Shown here in pieces: positions 46,625-56,800 of a stretch of 64,000 bases of DNA. A program made the position numbers and the translations under genes. Under the pieces are notes generated by a model, which was not told the DNA's origin, did not search any database, and worked only from the letters and a program-made list of their open reading frames with translations. This DNA is from an uncultured Desulfobulbus sp. (lineage in GTDB: Bacteria > Desulfobacterota > Desulfobulbia > Desulfobulbales > Desulfobulbaceae). The DNA lies in assembly GCF_963664075.1 (NCBI RefSeq), contig NZ_OY760916.1, positions 1,614,001 through 1,678,000 on the forward strand, read 5' to 3'. Within the stretch, counting starts at the first letter, position 1. Every line of letters begins with the position of its first letter.

Positions 46625-47656
46625 ATGGAGCACACTGATGTACTGATTGTAGGAGCTGGTCCAGGTGGCCTGGCTTGCGCTACGATGCTTGCTCAACAGG
46701 GAAAAAAGGTGATTGTGCTGGAGCGCAAATCCACTATCGGCCCCAAGGTTTGTGCAGGCGGCATTACCTGGCATGGTTTGATTAAATTGGTGCCCGAGCA
46801 TTTGATTCAAGGGGCCTTCCCGGCACAGATTATTCGTTCCGATCACCAACGAATTCGCCTTGAAGAGAAAAATCCAATCGTCGCCACCGTATCGAGAGCG
46901 GAACTCGGACAATGGATGGCCAGGCAGGCTCATGAGGCAGGTGTTCGCATCATGTGTCAAACACAGCTCAAACAGGCAGAGCAGGGGAGCGCTTTGCTGA
47001 TATCCAAAAATCAAGAGCAGTCCATAAGGTATCGATATTTAGTCGGTGCGGATGGATCAAATAGTCGAGTGCGACGTATTCTCGGCCTTCCCGTTGAGCG
47101 CATTGGTTTGGGGCTCAACGTCATGGTCCCCCGTGTATATCCTGAAATGGAGTGGCATCTTTGTCCCAGATTGTTTGGCTCTGGTTATGGTTGGATTTTT
47201 CCCCATGCAGACCAAACATCGATTGGTGCCTATGCCGATGCGCGTCTGTATTCTGGGGCTCAGTTAAAAAATCGTCTTTTGAGTTGGTGTGAAAATAATC
47301 GAATACAGGTCGATGAAAAGCGTATTCAAGCTGGCTGGGTGAATTACGATTACCGTGGAGTGCGTCATGGCACTACCTTTCTGGTCGGTGATGCCGCTGG
47401 TCTGGCATCCGGTTTAACCGGTGAAGGGATTTATCCAGCGCTGGTTTCTGGTCAGGCTGTAGCCAAAATGATTCTGGATCCTGAGTATCCAGCTCAGGAG
47501 TTGAGGCAGTTAGCGCGAAATCACCGCAGGCATAGTGCGATGGTTGGCTTTGCGACGCGTTATGTTGGTCTTGGTAGCGTGCTGATGGAAATCTTGTTGA
47601 TCATGCTTCGTTTTCGCCTTTTGGATTTTCATACCTTGGAAATGTCCGATAACTAG
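46625..47656 (+). CDS. FAD-dependent oxidoreductase, geranylgeranyl-reductase-like
   Basis: A 343-residue flavoprotein with the GAGPGGLACATML dinucleotide motif at residue 10, the family segment KVCAGGITWHG, GADGSNSRVRRILG and the C-terminal GDAAGLASGLTGEGI. This is the geranylgeranyl-reductase/digeranylglycerophospholipid-reductase-like group, which reduces isoprenoid or other lipid double bonds; in bacteria many members are uncharacterised. It heads an operon with a membrane-anchored diheme cytochrome (27 bases on) and a PEP-synthase regulator. A quinone-side-chain or lipid substrate with a cytochrome electron partner is possible but unproven. Confidence 0.82.
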   Translation: MEHTDVLIVGAGPGGLACATMLAQQGKKVIVLERKSTIGPKVCAGGITWHGLIKLVPEHLIQGAFPAQIIRSDHQRIRLEEKNPIVATVSRAELGQWMARQAHEAGVRIMCQTQLKQAEQGSALLISKNQEQSIRYRYLVGADGSNSRVRRILGLPVERIGLGLNVMVPRVYPEMEWHLCPRLFGSGYGWIFPHADQTSIGAYADARLYSGAQLKNRLLSWCENNRIQVDEKRIQAGWVNYDYRGVRHGTTFLVGDAAGLASGLTGEGIYPALVSGQAVAKMILDPEYPAQELRQLARNHRRHSAMVGFATRYVGLGSVLMEILLIMLRFRLLDFHTLEMSDN

Positions 47657-47683
47657 TACAGCAATCTCTTTGTAAAATATCCT

Positions 47684-47944
47684 ATGGTTAAAAAGTTAAA
47701 ACGTCTTCTCCCTCATCTGATTTTCATCACTGTCTGCGGTTGTATTCTCTACTTTCTCTTCTCTGCTCCACCGGAAACAACTGCACATTTACCCCACGAT
47801 CCTGATCACGAACCATTCATGCAGATGAAAAAGAAAGAGGCTGAGAAGTTTTGTGAGCGTTGTCATGCTCCTGATAAGCAATCACCTCTGCCTGAAACTC
47901 ATCCTCCCAAATACCGCTGTCTGTTTTGTCATAAACGCATTTGA
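47684..47944 (+). CDS. Small membrane-anchored diheme cytochrome c
   Basis: An 86-residue protein with an N-terminal signal anchor (about residues 10-28) and a short exported domain containing two haem-c motifs, CERCH near residue 57 and CLFCH near 80. No other known domain fits, and only 20 residues separate the haem sites. It would sit on the outer face of the inner membrane as an electron carrier. It lies between a flavoprotein gene and ppsR; the ribosome site is weak. Confidence 0.85.
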   Translation: MVKKLKRLLPHLIFITVCGCILYFLFSAPPETTAHLPHDPDHEPFMQMKKKEAEKFCERCHAPDKQSPLPETHPPKYRCLFCHKRI

Positions 47945-47956
47945 AAGGAGAAATTC

Positions 47957-48820
47957 GTGGTCAAAAATACACAGGATGTCTACTACGTATCTGGCTCTAC
48001 AGCAATTCTCGCAGAGGATATGGGCAAGGCCCTGATAGCTCAATTTAATGATATCCGTTTTCGTGAGGAAAAAATCCCCTTTATTCATACACCTGAAGAT
48101 GCGAAGAAAGCTCTGGAGCATATCCTGAGTCAAGCCGATGGAAAACCACCCTTAGTGTTTTGTACCATCATGGATCAGGAAACCAGAGATGTATTCGATT
48201 GTCCCCAGGTTCGTTTTTTCGACATTTTTCTCAATACCTTGGAGTTGCTCGAAAAAGCCCTGGAAAAACCTGCCCTGCGTGAACCTGGATACTCCCGTCA
48301 TTTTACCCTGTCACGGATGAATAAACGGGTTGATGCCATTCATTTTTCGCTGGAACATGATGATGGAACGCGGCAGGCTGAGTATGACGAGGCAGAAATA
48401 ATCCTCATCGGTGTATCCCGCTCAGGGAAGACGCCGGTGAGTATCTATCTTGCCACACATATGGAGCTCAAGGCCGCAAACTTTCCGCTCACCGATGATC
48501 ATCTCTCGCAACACGAGCTGCCCAGTGAAATTGCACGAAATCGAAAACGAGCCATCGGTCTGACCTGTTCGCCTCAGTATCTCCATACCATTCGTGAAAA
48601 GAGATATGCAGGTTCGACCTATGCAAGTCTTACAACCTGTTCGCGGGAGTTGCAGCAGGCAAAACAGCTCTACATGCGGCATAACCTCAAGGTTATCAAT
48701 GTTGAAGGGCGATCGATTGAGGAGATCTCTGTACAGGCCATCCAGGCATTGGGATTGAATAAAAAGAATCCCCCTCGTCCCCGGGTTCGTGGTCGCCTGC
48801 TTAATCCTGGCAAAGGCTGA
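47957..48820 (+). CDS. ppsR: PEP synthase regulatory kinase/pyrophosphorylase
   Basis: A 287-residue DUF299 protein, the bifunctional ADP-dependent kinase and Pi-dependent phosphatase that switches PEP synthase (or pyruvate phosphate dikinase). The P-loop GVSRSGKTPVSIYLA near residue 154 and the following CSPQYLHTIREKR region are diagnostic. The GTG start has AAAGGAG just upstream. No pps gene is in the window. It ends about 140 bases before the insertion sequence. Confidence 0.93.
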   Translation: MVKNTQDVYYVSGSTAILAEDMGKALIAQFNDIRFREEKIPFIHTPEDAKKALEHILSQADGKPPLVFCTIMDQETRDVFDCPQVRFFDIFLNTLELLEKALEKPALREPGYSRHFTLSRMNKRVDAIHFSLEHDDGTRQAEYDEAEIILIGVSRSGKTPVSIYLATHMELKAANFPLTDDHLSQHELPSEIARNRKRAIGLTCSPQYLHTIREKRYAGSTYASLTTCSRELQQAKQLYMRHNLKVINVEGRSIEEISVQAIQALGLNKKNPPRPRVRGRLLNPGKG

Positions 48821-48957
48821 CATCGGATTTATTGCCCAAAAATGATAGCATCGAAAAAAAGTAAAAGAATTACAGCCCGATTCAGCAGCAAATTAGGCAT
48901 CATGAAATCGGCAGGTTGCATCTCTAGTGTAATCAAGAATTGATTCCTCGAATTCTT

Positions 48958-48965
48958 CCTTTGGA
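48958..48965 (+). repeat. IS66 target-site duplication, left copy
   Basis: CCTTTGGA immediately outside the left terminal repeat; the identical octamer lies outside the right end at 50658. Eight bases is the expected duplication length for IS66. Confidence 0.93.
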
Positions 48966-50657
48966 GTAACTACTCACCCCTATTCTTCGGCATCAGGCAG
49001 AGTTCCTGCCAGTGCCAACTGGATAGCGACAAGAGGATTGATCCCCTGGCTTGCCATGGTCTGCAGGTAGCTTGAAATCCTACAGTAAGCCTGGGCATAT
49101 TGTTTACGTCGAAAACAACCGGATATTTTCTGTTTTACCTTAGCCATGCGAAGATCCCTTTCCGCTCTGTTGTTGGTGAACGGTACATGTGGTTCTTTGG
49201 CAAAAAGCAAGACTGCCGCCTCATGCTTTTGTAATCGCTCCCAAAGATTGTGCGCATCGGATTTGGCTATCCTGCCGCGCTTCCCTTGTGGTTTCGGAGG
49301 GATCTTGGGCAACTCCTTGCTGCCACGCGTAAGGATATTACGGTAGCGCTTCTGCAGGTTGGCATACTCCCGTTCGGTAAGACATTTTTCCGGACGTTGA
49401 GCCACCGTACGACACGTTTGCTGGAGCACCGCTTTTAGATTGCGGGCCCACCGGTATTGGTTAGAGTCAACGACAAACGTCAACTCTCGTAAAAGGTGCG
49501 AGCCGCAAAGTCCGTGACCGCAATGGTCGTAGGATAAATATGATGCCCAGCAATCATGGATGATCACCCCGCCATACCGAGGGATGATATTCAATCCTTC
49601 GATTGCCTCCTTGCCCCGCTTTCGATGCAGTACTTTCAGGGTTGTTTCGCCGGAAGAATAGACGTGAATCCAGTGATTCTTCCCTTCAACCCGAAACGAG
49701 GTTTCATCCACATGCAGGGATGGAGCCTGCAGCAGCCTATCAATAGCTCTGGATTCCCATGCTTCGAGTGATTGGTACAAGCGCAAAACAAATTTGAGCA
49801 GGCTGGCCTCGGAGATTACGCTACCGATCATGGCTGCTATCTGTTTTTGAACCCGGTTTAAAGCGACCATCTGGCTGATAACCAAATGAATGGCAAACGC
49901 TTTAAGCCCATTGCCGTACTGCAGCTTGCCCGGCATATCCTCAGGAAAACGCCCCTTGACTGTTGCTTCACAATTGGGGCATTGCTTTATTTCTGCGTCA
50001 ATGTGCTCGACAACTTTTTCAAAAACGATGTCGATTTTTGTCCGACGTTCATGCCCCTGGCATGCAACGCTATCCAGCACCATTCCGCAGATATCACACA
50101 CCTCGACCTGAGCAGTGGTGACCGATTCTTTGACGCGTGTATTACCAACCCGCCCATTGACTTGTTTCCCCCTGCCGGTAGCGGTGCAGTGCTTGGTCGC
50201 AGTTTCGTCTTTCTCGGTTTGCGAAGAAGGAATGCTCGAGTTTTTGTTTCCCTTGCGCGTTGTCTTCTCAAGAAAGATAGAGAGTATCAACTCGACGACA
50301 ACCAACAGACTGTTGAACAGGACCCGTATCTCAGAGGAGACTTTACCGTCGGAACAAAGCTGTTCAAATTCCTGTTTGAGGAGATCGACTTCTTCGCGAA
50401 CCCTTATTTTATTTACTGTTCCCATGGGTTTACTATACCATGGCTTTTTTCGACCTCCTGTGCGCCCATGAGTTGAACGATTGAACGCTATCGCATCTGT
50501 TTGCTATCGGAACGCAATATTGGAACGATTTAGAGACGACCAGGCGCGTTGATGGGCATTTTTGTTGGCATCCCTGGCTATTGAAAAAAATTCCGGCAAA
50601 AACCTGTCAAGTTATTTATTTGGATTTGAGCTTTTTTTAGAGGGTGTGAGTAGTTAC
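48966..50657. mobile_element. Complete IS66-family insertion sequence (1692 bp)
   Basis: The element has terminal inverted repeats starting GTAACTACTCAC at both ends (12 identical bases, with partial match for a few more) and is flanked by an exact 8-base duplication. It carries only a transposase gene, with no TnpA/TnpB-like ORFs, as in the single-ORF branch of IS66. The intact duplication and intact transposase indicate a fairly recent insertion between ppsR and hydG. Confidence 0.93.
48980..50425 (-). CDS. IS66-family transposase
   Basis: A 481-residue DDE transposase (TnpC type). It has an N-terminal helical region, a zinc-binding part (CDICGMVLDSV, then CPNC near residue 160), and the catalytic core: a first Asp in LHVDETSFRVEGK, a second in IHDCWASYL and the Glu in NNRAERDLRMAKVKQKISG, the classic IS66 C-terminal motif. 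It appears full-length. The start codon ATG at 50425 lies well inside the right end; the element's own promoter would be in 50426-50657. Confidence 0.95.
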   Translation of the reverse strand: MGTVNKIRVREEVDLLKQEFEQLCSDGKVSSEIRVLFNSLLVVVELILSIFLEKTTRKGNKNSSIPSSQTEKDETATKHCTATGRGKQVNGRVGNTRVKESVTTAQVEVCDICGMVLDSVACQGHERRTKIDIVFEKVVEHIDAEIKQCPNCEATVKGRFPEDMPGKLQYGNGLKAFAIHLVISQMVALNRVQKQIAAMIGSVISEASLLKFVLRLYQSLEAWESRAIDRLLQAPSLHVDETSFRVEGKNHWIHVYSSGETTLKVLHRKRGKEAIEGLNIIPRYGGVIIHDCWASYLSYDHCGHGLCGSHLLRELTFVVDSNQYRWARNLKAVLQQTCRTVAQRPEKCLTEREYANLQKRYRNILTRGSKELPKIPPKPQGKRGRIAKSDAHNLWERLQKHEAAVLLFAKEPHVPFTNNRAERDLRMAKVKQKISGCFRRKQYAQAYCRISSYLQTMASQGINPLVAIQLALAGTLPDAEE

Positions 50658-50665
50658 CCTTTGGA
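50658..50665 (+). repeat. IS66 target-site duplication, right copy
   Basis: CCTTTGGA, identical to 48958-48965, immediately outside the right terminal repeat. Confidence 0.93.
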
Positions 50666-50785
50666 TATTGGTTTGCAGAGAAGGAAAAGATGTATACTTA
50701 ACCTATGCTTGCTTGTCTGTTTGTCAGGCGCATGGTTTGCTGGGCGGAAGCAGAACTGGTATTTACGGAAAAGGAGATGGTGGGG

Positions 50786-52213
50786 ATGGAAAGATCGCAG
50801 CGAAAAACTTTTATCGATCATGAGAGTTTAGCAACCATTCTCGAGCAGGCAGAGCACACACCTGATAGCCTTATCGATGCAATTTTAGATAAGGCTGGTC
50901 GTTTCAGTGGGCTCAGTATCCTTGAAGTTGCCAGCCTACTGAAAATGGATGCGCGTCACCTGCCGCGACTTTATGAGGTTGCCCGCCAGATCAAAGAAGA
51001 AATCTATGGCAACCGCATAGTTATGTTCGCTCCGTTATATGTCAGTGATTTTTGTGTGAATCGTTGCGCCTATTGTGCCTATAATGATTGTCATTCCTTC
51101 AAGCGCCGTAAGCTGACACAACAACAGGTTCGGGATGAGGTTACAGAAATTATAAGCATGGGGCATAAGCGGCTTGCGCTTGAAGCAGGCGAGGATGATC
51201 AGAACTGCCCCATTGATTATATCCTTCAATGCCTACGCACCATTTACACTACCCAGAAGGACCTCTCCGGTGAAATTCGCCGAGTGAATGTCAATATAGC
51301 CGCAACCACTGAGGACAACTACCGTCAACTTAAAGAGGTCGGGATAGGTACCTACATCCTCTTCCAGGAGACATACCACCAACCCAGCTACGAAAAATAT
51401 CATCTTAATGGCCCTAAAAAGGATTATTGGTACCACACAAACGCCTTTGATCGTGCCATGAGTGCCGGGATTGATGATGTGGGAGCTGGTGTACTTTTTG
51501 GGCTTTATGACCCCGATTTTGAAGCGTTGGCTATGATGGTGCATAACGAGCATCTGGAAAAACATTACGGTGTTGGTTTTCATACCATTTCCGTGCCCCG
51601 TATTCGCCCAGCCGAGGGGACTGATCTCTCTGCAGTCTATCCCAATATCCCTGATGATGAACAATTCAAAAAAATTGTCGCGGTATTGCGCCTGGCCGTA
51701 CCCTATACCGGGATTATTATCTCCACCCGGGAGAGTGCTGCCATGCGCAAGGATCTGCTGGACTGCGGGGTCACCCAGATGAGCGCCTGCAGTGCAGTTG
51801 GGGTAGGGGGCTATATGGCGGAAAAACGGCGTCGGGAAACCGGAGAGATTGACGAAAGTCTCACCGCTCAGTTTGCCAAAAATGATGAACGCTCGGCTGA
51901 CGAGTTGATTGCGTGGCTGATTGAAGAGGGGCTGATTCCTTCCTGGTGTACAGCCTGTTATCGTGCCGGAAGGACCGGGGATCGTTTTATGGCACTTGCC
52001 AAAAGTGGCCAGATCAAAAATGTCTGCCATCCCAATGCGTTGATGACACTTTCTGAGTACCTGGAAGACTATGCCTCCCCCAAAGTGAAAGAAATGGGCT
52101 ATGCCCTGATCGAGAAAGAGCTTGCCAAGGTGGTCGATCCCAAACACCGTGAGCAGGCCCGGGAGAATGTCGAGAAGATACGTTCGGGGAAAACGCGGGA
52201 TCTGTTTTTTTAA
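50786..52213 (+). CDS. hydG: [FeFe]-hydrogenase maturase HydG
   Basis: A 475-residue radical-SAM tyrosine lyase that makes the CO and cyanide ligands of the hydrogenase H-cluster. The SAM cluster motif CVNRCAYC (CX3CX2C) lies near residue 90. The C-terminal auxiliary cluster motif is exactly CX2CX22C, beginning CTAC near residue 388, which separates HydG from ThiH. The ATG at 50786 has AAGGAG nine bases upstream; the open frame extends further. HydE, HydF and the hydrogenase are not in the window. The IS66 element ends 120 bases upstream and may have altered its promoter. Confidence 0.97.
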   Translation: MERSQRKTFIDHESLATILEQAEHTPDSLIDAILDKAGRFSGLSILEVASLLKMDARHLPRLYEVARQIKEEIYGNRIVMFAPLYVSDFCVNRCAYCAYNDCHSFKRRKLTQQQVRDEVTEIISMGHKRLALEAGEDDQNCPIDYILQCLRTIYTTQKDLSGEIRRVNVNIAATTEDNYRQLKEVGIGTYILFQETYHQPSYEKYHLNGPKKDYWYHTNAFDRAMSAGIDDVGAGVLFGLYDPDFEALAMMVHNEHLEKHYGVGFHTISVPRIRPAEGTDLSAVYPNIPDDEQFKKIVAVLRLAVPYTGIIISTRESAAMRKDLLDCGVTQMSACSAVGVGGYMAEKRRRETGEIDESLTAQFAKNDERSADELIAWLIEEGLIPSWCTACYRAGRTGDRFMALAKSGQIKNVCHPNALMTLSEYLEDYASPKVKEMGYALIEKELAKVVDPKHREQARENVEKIRSGKTRDLFF

Positions 52214-52222
52214 TACCAGCAC

Positions 52223-53131
52223 ATGCTCAACTTTATTCTCATTCTATTTTTTGTCGGTCTTGGGAGTCTCTTCCGGCGGGTTCAGGCCTTTCCCGAATCA
52301 ACCGCCCAGGTGCTCAACATGTTTGCCCTCTACCTGGCTCTTCCTGCGGTTATCTTGCTGAAGGTCCCCCAGGTGAGCTTCAGCATTGAGATGGTTATTC
52401 CCATTATTGTCTCCTGGGTGATGTTGTTGCTCTCAGCTTTTCTTGTGTATACGGTGGGCCGCAGGTTGGCTTGGTCGCGTGAGACCATAGGCGTACTTTT
52501 GCTCGTGGTTCCCATGGGCAACACCTCTTTTATGGGGGTGCCCATGGTCAATGCCTTTTTTGGTGAGGTGGGGTTACCGTATTTGATCGTCTATGACCAG
52601 CTGGGGACCATGGTTGGCTTTGCCACCTACGGTTCGGTGATCTTGGCAATCTATGGCAGCGAAAGAAAGGTGCAGATAGGCAGAGTGGTTCGCCAGTCTT
52701 TGAGTTTCCCTCCCACGCTTGCTCTCTTGATGGGGCTTGTTTTACGCTTTTGGACCTATCCGGCGGTGGTCGTCGAGCAATTAGAAATTTTGGGGAGTAT
52801 GTTGACACCCCTGGTGATGACTGCCATTGGCTTTCAGCTGACCATTCGTTTAAGTCGTGGCGTGCTGGCTCCCCTGGGATTTGGCCTGGCTGTAAAAATG
52901 GTTATCACTCCTTTGGTCGCCCTTGGTGGAACACATCTTCTGGGGTTGAATTCCCTGGCAACGGATATTTCCATCTTCGAGGCTGGAATGCCCCCTATGG
53001 TGACTTCGGCCGCCATTGCCATTGCCGCTGGCCTGCTGCCGGAGTTGGCTGCGGCTCTTGTCAGCCTGGGACTGGCCATTGGTTTTGTCACACTGCCTCT
53101 GCTTTACTGGATTATGGAGTGGGTGGGGTAA
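52223..53131 (+). CDS. AEC-family transporter
   Basis: A 302-residue inner-membrane protein with about ten helices of the auxin-efflux-carrier family; bacterial members move malonate or other small organic anions. The family's conserved PMGNTSFMGVPM segment is near residue 99 and the second-half GMPPMVTSAAIAIAA segment near 255. It begins nine bases after hydG without a clear ribosome site, so it is probably coupled to it, although no functional link is known. Its end overlaps the remnant of a pseudogene on the other strand. Confidence 0.87.
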   Translation: MLNFILILFFVGLGSLFRRVQAFPESTAQVLNMFALYLALPAVILLKVPQVSFSIEMVIPIIVSWVMLLLSAFLVYTVGRRLAWSRETIGVLLLVVPMGNTSFMGVPMVNAFFGEVGLPYLIVYDQLGTMVGFATYGSVILAIYGSERKVQIGRVVRQSLSFPPTLALLMGLVLRFWTYPAVVVEQLEILGSMLTPLVMTAIGFQLTIRLSRGVLAPLGFGLAVKMVITPLVALGGTHLLGLNSLATDISIFEAGMPPMVTSAAIAIAAGLLPELAAALVSLGLAIGFVTLPLLYWIMEWVG

Positions 53132-53331
53132 AGAGGTCCGTGATATTGGTCCAGTGCGCACAGGGATCGAGACTGATCACACGGATTTTTCGTTCAAAAT
53201 TTTGCCACATTGACGGGCTGAGTAGTTCATAGGAGTGGCCCCAGAAATAGAAGACACCCATATGCTTTGAGTGGTGCGTCGGTGGTCACACCATCATCCC
53301 AGCACTGCACGACCCGCAGACTCTGTTGCAT
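53112..53331 (-). pseudogene. Decayed polysaccharide deacetylase remnant
   Basis: Two pieces in different frames resemble the ends of one protein. The N-terminal piece starts with an ATG at 53331 and has RVVQCWDDGVTTD, the metal-binding DD motif of polysaccharide deacetylases; its frame closes soon after. The second piece has GVFYFWGHSYEL and continues to a TAA at 53112, typical of that family's C-terminus. The roughly 200-residue middle is missing. This looks like a large internal deletion with a frame change. The tail overlaps the end of the AEC gene. Confidence 0.7.
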
Positions 53332-53371
53332 TGTGTTCAGGCCCTCTTTTGGTGAGGTGCTCAGAGAGCGA

Positions 53372-53416
53372 GCGTGGCCTTATCCTACTTGAATGATAGA
53401 AAAAATAAGGCCACGC
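53372..53416. repeat. Long perfect inverted repeat, possible terminator
   Basis: GCGTGGCCTTAT and ATAAGGCCACGC are perfect 12-base arms around a 21-base AT-rich loop. No T-run follows on either strand. It lies just after the small zinc protein (minus strand) and before the deacetylase remnant. Confidence 0.5.
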
Positions 53417-53425
53417 AGGTAACTG

Positions 53426-53593
53426 TTAGTCAGGAATGTCAACATCGGGGTGGTTGCAATGGGAACAGCGAAGTGTCTGGTCAAACTCTTCAAAGGCTGC
53501 CCGCCAATTTTCCTTTTCAACCTGTTCTTTAAATTCTTGCAGGCATTCATCACAGAGCCAGCGATCACCCTCTGGGGTTACCCAAAGTTTCAT
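53426..53593 (-). CDS. Small zinc-ribbon-like protein
   Basis: A 55-residue protein with two CxxC pairs, CDEC near residue 14 and CSHC near 43, likely forming one zinc site. AGGAG precedes the ATG, which favours this start over one 20 codons upstream. No function can be assigned. It is separated from neighbours on both sides, so it is probably monocistronic. Confidence 0.7.
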   Translation of the reverse strand: MKLWVTPEGDRWLCDECLQEFKEQVEKENWRAAFEEFDQTLRCSHCNHPDVDIPD

Positions 53594-53817
53594 AATGTTC
53601 TCCTGTATCGGTAGAAGGGAAAGAGCGAATACAATCCCTCCTTCTTTGTCCATTCTGAGCTGAAGCGCAAGAGTTAACTTGCTGATAGGATCATACGAGC
53701 CACAAAATAACTGAAGCTCCCCTCATTAAATTTTCTTGTTAATCCATCAACCCTTGAGCAGACAATGGGGCCAAGAAGGGGGGGACGCTCATCATTCTTG
53801 GTTGCTTTTCAAAGTGC

Positions 53818-56800
53818 TTACTTGGGAAGCAAGGCTGGAGAAGATGCGAGAAGGGTGGTGAATTCTTTGCACGGAAGAGGACGACTGGCCAAAAAACCCT
53901 GGATAATGATGGCATCACTCATGGAGTTAAGGATTTTGAGTTGCTCCTCGGTCTCGACCCCCTCAGCAACAATTGCCAGGTTCAGCGTTTCCGCTAGCGA
54001 GATAATGGCCCTGGCAATGGCCTGGCTGTCGGTGGTGTTTGCCAGATCCTGAATAAAGGATCGATCAATTTTAAGTCCATCGAGGGGAAGGCGTTTGAGG
54101 TAAGAAAGGGACGAGTAACCGGTGCCAAAATCATCAAGATAGAATTTCCCGCCTATACGCCGTAAGGTTTCCAAAGTCTTTTGCGCATTGTCCAAATTTT
54201 CCATAAGCATGGATTCAGTAATTTCAAAGTAGAGTCGCCCTGCCTCAAGCCCGGTCCTGAGCAAAATTTCTTTGAGCTGTTCTGCCAGTTCCTGGCCAAC
54301 AAACTGGCGTGAGGAGATGTTTACCGAAATATCAAGTGCATATCCGCTCTTATGCCATGTTTTGGCCTGTTCGGCTGCTGTCCGTAAAATCCAGGCTCCC
54401 ATGGGCAAAATTAACCCGGATTCTTCTGCAAGGGGAATGAATTCTCCAGGAGAAATGAGATTGCCCTCATGGCGCCAGCGTATAAGCGCCTCAGCGCCTA
54501 TGATGGTATTGGTTGAACTCAGCACCTGCGGCTGATAATGGAGTTCGAATTCCCCCTGCTCAAGACCTCGGCGCATCTGCGCTTCCAGCGAAAGTCGCCT
54601 ATGTGCCTTGGAGTCCAGTTCCTGGGTAAAGTATTGAAAGTTGTTACGGCCCAGGTTTTTCGCGCGATAAAGGGCCAGATCTGCATTTTTAATCAATATT
54701 TCTGAAGTAGTGCCATCATCTGGTGCCAGTGTGATCCCCACACTGGCTGTCACATAGTATTCAACGCCGTCGTGGAGGAAGGGGTGTTCCAGGCTTTTTA
54801 GCAGACGCATGGCAATGATGCTTGCATCCTGAACATTATCGACTTCAGCCATGAGAATAAGAAATTCATCCCCACCTTGGCGGGCAAGAGTATCGTTGGT
54901 GCGCAGTTGGGTTTTGAGCCGTTTTGCAAGCTCTACCAGAAGGTTGTCACCGGTGGTGTGCCCAAAACCATCGTTAATGCGTTTAAAGTTGTCCACATCC
55001 AGAAAGAGCAGTGCCACCCGCTTTTCAGAGCGCTCCATGCGTTTGAGGGATTCCTGCAAACGGTCATGCAAAAGCACGCGATTGGGCAGGCCTGTCAGGG
55101 CGTCATGTTGGGCCTGGTGTTCCAGGGCCTCCTGCTGGTGCTTGAGCTCGGTGATATCATGGAAGATGGAAACGTAGTTGGTGATAACGCCCTGCTTGTT
55201 TTTTACCGCATTAATGGTGAGCCATTCCGGATAAATTTCACCGTTTTTCCGTCGATTCCAGATTTCTCCAGCCCACTGTCCCTGTTCCAGCAGCTGCTGC
55301 CACATGGTTTGGTAAAATGATTCAGGGTGCCGTTTTGATTTGAGGAGTCGAGGGTTCTCGCCAATGGCTTCTTGCGGGGGATAGCCGGTGATCTTGCTGA
55401 AGGCGTTGTTCACCTGAAGAATTGTCCCATTTTGGTCGGTGACGACAATCCCTTCAATGGAATGTTCAAAGACCTTGGCTGCAAAAACCAGTTCTTCTTC
55501 CGCTTTTTTTCGCGGACTTATATCCCGGACTATGGCTAAGCTAGTTGTCGCCGTTTCACTCGGAGCCCAGAGTGCGGAAACAGAAATAATAACCCAGACA
55601 ATTGAGCCATCTTTTCGCACATATCGCTTTTCCACGGAGAACTCGCGAAGCTGCCCATGGACCAGCTGACGTCGTTCGTCCCTGTCAAGGATCAGATCCT
55701 CAGGTAAGGTGAGATCTCGAAACGTTCGCTCCTGCATTTCCGCTTCAGAATAGCCCGTGATTTCACAATATTTCTGATTCACATGAAGAAAGCGACCAGA
55801 GTAGGCATCAACTTGGGCAACCCCGACGCTGGCCAGTTCAAAAAAGGTGCGAAATTTTTGTTCGCTAACAGCCAGCTCCTTGGTGCGGCGGTTCACCTCA
55901 CGGTTCAGACGTCTGTTAAAGACCAGCAAAACGCAGCCAAAGGCTGAGCCTACAACAAGGGTGAGGAGGAGGCCTCCGACAATAAGTCGCTGTATAAACC
56001 GAGCTCGGGCAGTGTGCTGTTGCTGGATTTCCGAATACAAAAAGTCATCAAGGGTGTAGTTTGCCTGGATGAGCCCTAAACGAACATAGGTGTCTGCAAT
56101 GGCATGCCACCGGTTTATGTTCATATAGCCTATTTCCACCAGGTTAGGCTGGATCAGATCCCGCATGGTTCGGGATTCGAGCAGGAGAGAGTCAATGGAT
56201 TTTTCTGTGGAGTATCTGCTGTGAATCAGCTGAGCTATCTCTTCAGGATGGGAAAGGGCATAGCGCCAGCCCTGTTTGACCGCCTGGAGAAACGCTTGGG
56301 TTCGTTCGGGGTGGGTATTGATCTCTTTTTTTGTGGTGATGAGGCAATCGCCATAGAAGTCCACCCCCCAATCGGCTGGTTTCATTAGAACTGGTTTATA
56401 TCCCCTTGCCCGGACCAGAAAGGGTTCATTACTCAGATAGACGCTCTGGGCATCCACCTTCTTGTTGATGAGCTCGTCAATCTGCCAGGTATGTGGCAGT
56501 GTATGAATCTTGGCAAGGGGGACACCGTTAGTGATCAGCATGGCTCTGTTTTCACCATCAGTGGCATTGCTATACAGTAAGCGCTTGCCGACAAGATCCT
56601 GGGGACTGTTAATTCCCGCACCCTCCAAACTCATGATTGCATTGGCTGAATGCTGAAAAATCGATGCCAGGACAACCAGCGGTTTTCCCTGCTGCTGTTC
56701 TATGAGTACTCCTGGGCTCATGATGGCGTAGTTCACCTGACCTGTAACCAGTAACTCGGAGGGGCGTGTTTCTGGACTGGATTCTACAAGCTCCACCTTC

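Noticed and set aside
49886-50476. 196-residue plus-strand ORF within the IS element
   Set aside because: Antisense to the IS66 transposase; not a TnpB-like accessory protein.
51233-52222. 329-residue minus-strand ORF
   Set aside because: Antisense shadow of hydG with no family features.
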